From NCBI GenBank assembly GCA_949531795.1, contig CATIQX010000219.1, forward strand, positions 1 to 7,949: 7,949 nt of DNA. Reading direction: 5' to 3'. Within the stretch, counting starts at the first letter, position 1. Every line of letters begins with the position of its first letter. This DNA is from Cryomorphaceae bacterium (GTDB lineage: Bacteria > Bacteroidota > Bacteroidia > Flavobacteriales > BACL11). The notes beneath the pieces were generated by a model, which did no database searches, was not told where the DNA came from, and saw only the letters and a list, made by a program, of their open reading frames with translations. Shown here piece by piece: positions 6,583 through 7,949 of this stretch. The translations under genes and the position numbers were made by a program.

Positions 6583-7547
6583 TGAAATCTATACAAGAAT
6601 TAAGTTCGTTGATTAGTGGTGAGTTAAGTAGTATAAAATATCCCAAAACCCCACTATCATTATATGAGCCGATAGAATATATTCTTGATCTAGGAGGTAA
6701 GCGTATGCGCCCAATTTTGGTTTTAATGGCTCATCAATTATTTGGCAAGAACATTGAGAAAGCAATTCCACCCGCATTGGCTATTGAAATTTTTCATAAC
6801 TTCACACTTTTACATGATGATATTATGGATAATGCTCCATTAAGAAGAGGGCAGAAAACAGTACACGAAAAATGGAATAATAATGTTGCTATTTTGTCGG
6901 GTGATACTATGTTGGTTCAAGCTTATCAGCTAATGGCTGATGTGGATAACACTATTGTTAAGCAAGTATTAGCTGTATTTAGTAAAGCAGCAATTGAAGT
7001 ATGTGAGGGGCAGCAGTGGGACATGGACTTTGAAACTCGATCGGATGTCAGTATTACTGATTATCTAAAAATGATTGAGTGTAAAACAGCTGTATTATTG
7101 GGGGCTGCTTTACAAATTGGTGGAATTACAGCAGGAGCGTCCACACAAGAACAAAATTATTTGTATGCTTTTGGTAGAGATTTGGGCATTGCCTTTCAGT
7201 TAAAGGATGATTTGCTTGATGCTTTTGGAAATATTGAAACTTTTGGCAAACAAGTGGGAGGAGATATTATGGCTAATAAGAAAACCTATTTATACTTAAA
7301 AGCATTGGCGTTATCAGATAAAAACCAAAGAGCTAATTTGAAGCAGTATTTTTCAACTAATGACACTTCTCAATTGAAGGTTGATTCTGTAAAAGCCATA
7401 TTTTCTAAATTAGCAATTCCTGAATTAACCACTAATTTGATAAAAGAATACCATTCAAAAGCAATGGATAATTTAGCAGCTATAAATTCTGAAAATAAAG
7501 AGCCGTTATTGGTTTTTTCATCATTGTTGATGGATCGAGTTTCTTAG
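6582..7547 (+). CDS. trans-Polyprenyl diphosphate synthase (IspA/IspB/GGPPS family)
   Basis: The enzyme condenses isopentenyl diphosphate onto an allylic diphosphate to make all-trans prenyl diphosphates for quinones, carotenoids or other isoprenoids, in the cytoplasm with Mg2+. Visible motifs are GGKRMRP (residues 38-44), the first Asp-rich motif D79-D80-I-M-D83 followed by RRGQKTVH (88-95), GQQWDMDF near 143, K168-T169, the second Asp-rich motif D209-D210-L-L-D213 in FQLKDDLLD, and GKQVGGDIMANKKT (222-235). At 321 aa it is full length. The first Asp-rich motif has no two-residue insertion, and F74 lies five residues before it. By the known chain-length rules this favours a short to medium product such as GGPP over a long quinone tail, but that is inference and no symbol is assigned. 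Its ATG overlaps the rfbA stop, and its TAG overlaps the next GTG start (TAGTG), indicating translational coupling on both sides. Confidence 0.93.
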   Translation: MKSIQELSSLISGELSSIKYPKTPLSLYEPIEYILDLGGKRMRPILVLMAHQLFGKNIEKAIPPALAIEIFHNFTLLHDDIMDNAPLRRGQKTVHEKWNNNVAILSGDTMLVQAYQLMADVDNTIVKQVLAVFSKAAIEVCEGQQWDMDFETRSDVSITDYLKMIECKTAVLLGAALQIGGITAGASTQEQNYLYAFGRDLGIAFQLKDDLLDAFGNIETFGKQVGGDIMANKKTYLYLKALALSDKNQRANLKQYFSTNDTSQLKVDSVKAIFSKLAIPELTTNLIKEYHSKAMDNLAAINSENKEPLLVFSSLLMDRVS

Positions 7548-7903
7548 TGGATTTAATAAAAGTTAGTAAACTAATTGCTTCTAATAAATTTCTTATAGAA
7601 ACTACTTTTCAATTAGAAAAAGATTTTTTGAATATCGGAGTAAATTTTGATATTGAAAAACCTGTTCAGGATTACAAACAATTATTTTTATTTACATCGT
7701 TAATAGTTAATAGATTAAATAATCAAGATCCTAAAAGAGTTGTAAACTTGTTATACCGTATTGATTTGTCAGAGGAAAAAGTGCAATCAGAAATGAAAAT
7801 ATCATCACTTTCATTTTCAGAATTATTGGCGGAATTGATTGTAAAAAGGGGACTTCAAAAGGTGATAATAAAGAATTATTACTCAAGCCCTGAAAATCAG
7901 TAA
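7547..7903 (+). CDS. Small hypothetical protein, coupled to the polyprenyl synthase gene
   Basis: I do not recognise a named family for this 118-aa protein. It is likely soluble and mostly helical, with no signal peptide, membrane segment, Cys pair or catalytic motif. Two stretches look like conserved helices: VVNLLYRIDLSEEKV (about residues 65-79) and ELLAELIVKRGLQKVIIK (about 92-109). They recall, from memory only, short uncharacterised Bacteroidota proteins with an LLYRID...ELI..R..QK pattern. The start is GTG at 7547, whose G is the last base of the upstream TAG stop. The first in-frame ATG is far inside (7793) and would remove both the N-terminal region and the LLYRID helix, so GTG is preferred. 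The overlap and the amino acid make-up support a real gene coexpressed with the prenyl synthase; function is unknown. Confidence 0.75.
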   Translation: MDLIKVSKLIASNKFLIETTFQLEKDFLNIGVNFDIEKPVQDYKQLFLFTSLIVNRLNNQDPKRVVNLLYRIDLSEEKVQSEMKISSLSFSELLAELIVKRGLQKVIIKNYYSSPENQ

Positions 7904-7906
7904 TAT

Positions 7907-7941
7907 TTTGCAACCTATATGAATAAAAATAGATAATTTTG
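7907..7941 (+). promoter_or_regulatory. Putative Bacteroidota-type promoter for a gene beyond the right edge
   Basis: TAATTTTG at 7934-7941, followed by CATTC, fits the TAnnTTTG -7 element, and TTTG at 7907-7910 can be the -33 element with a 23-nt spacer, the upper end of the described range. It lies just after the last stop in a gap still open at the window end, so it probably drives the next plus-strand gene. No hairpin terminator is seen between 7904 and 7949. Confidence 0.45.
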
Positions 7942-7949
7942 CATTCAAA

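Noticed and set aside
7731..7913. Minus-strand ORF of 60 codons over the 3' end of the small hypothetical gene
   Set aside because: It overlaps the coupled plus-strand gene almost completely and has no supporting context.

Overview
The window reads as an AT-rich chromosomal segment from a member of the Bacteroidota, most likely of the Flavobacteriales/Cytophagales kind. Three things point there: the protein sequences of S2, EF-Ts, UMP kinase and ribosome recycling factor; the lack of clear Shine-Dalgarno motifs, with A-rich stretches in front of several starts; and TAnnTTTG-type promoter boxes in the gaps between transcription units. The genus cannot be settled from sequence reading alone. 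All genes are on the plus strand, and no mobile element, tRNA, rRNA or CRISPR array is visible.

The first half (1-3253) is the conserved translation cluster rpsB-tsf-pyrH-frr. rpsB is cut by the left edge of the window and carries a Lys/Glu-rich C-terminal tail with an internal duplication. tsf follows after 23 nt and ends at a strong hairpin terminator. A Bacteroidota-type promoter then appears to restart transcription for pyrH-frr, which ends at a second hairpin terminator. These genes supply a ribosomal protein, the EF-Tu recycling factor, the UMP kinase of pyrimidine nucleotide synthesis, and the factor that splits ribosomes after termination.

The second half (about 3260-7903) looks like one four-gene operon. 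It encodes a 12-helix RND/MMPL-type exporter, a glucose-1-phosphate thymidylyltransferase (rfbA/rmlA), a trans-polyprenyl diphosphate synthase and a 118-residue protein of unknown function. The last three genes are joined by one-base stop/start overlaps (TAATG and TAGTG), which suggests coupled translation. The mix of nucleotide-sugar synthesis, isoprenoid chain synthesis and a membrane exporter hints at envelope building, but that link is inference. A promoter-like motif at the right edge probably serves the next gene outside the window.

No clearly new system is present. The points most worth a second look are the exporter's asymmetric proton-relay residues (acidic pair only in the C-terminal half), the coupled exporter/rfbA/prenyl synthase/unknown operon, and an exact 17-bp tandem duplication that spans the exporter's stop codon.
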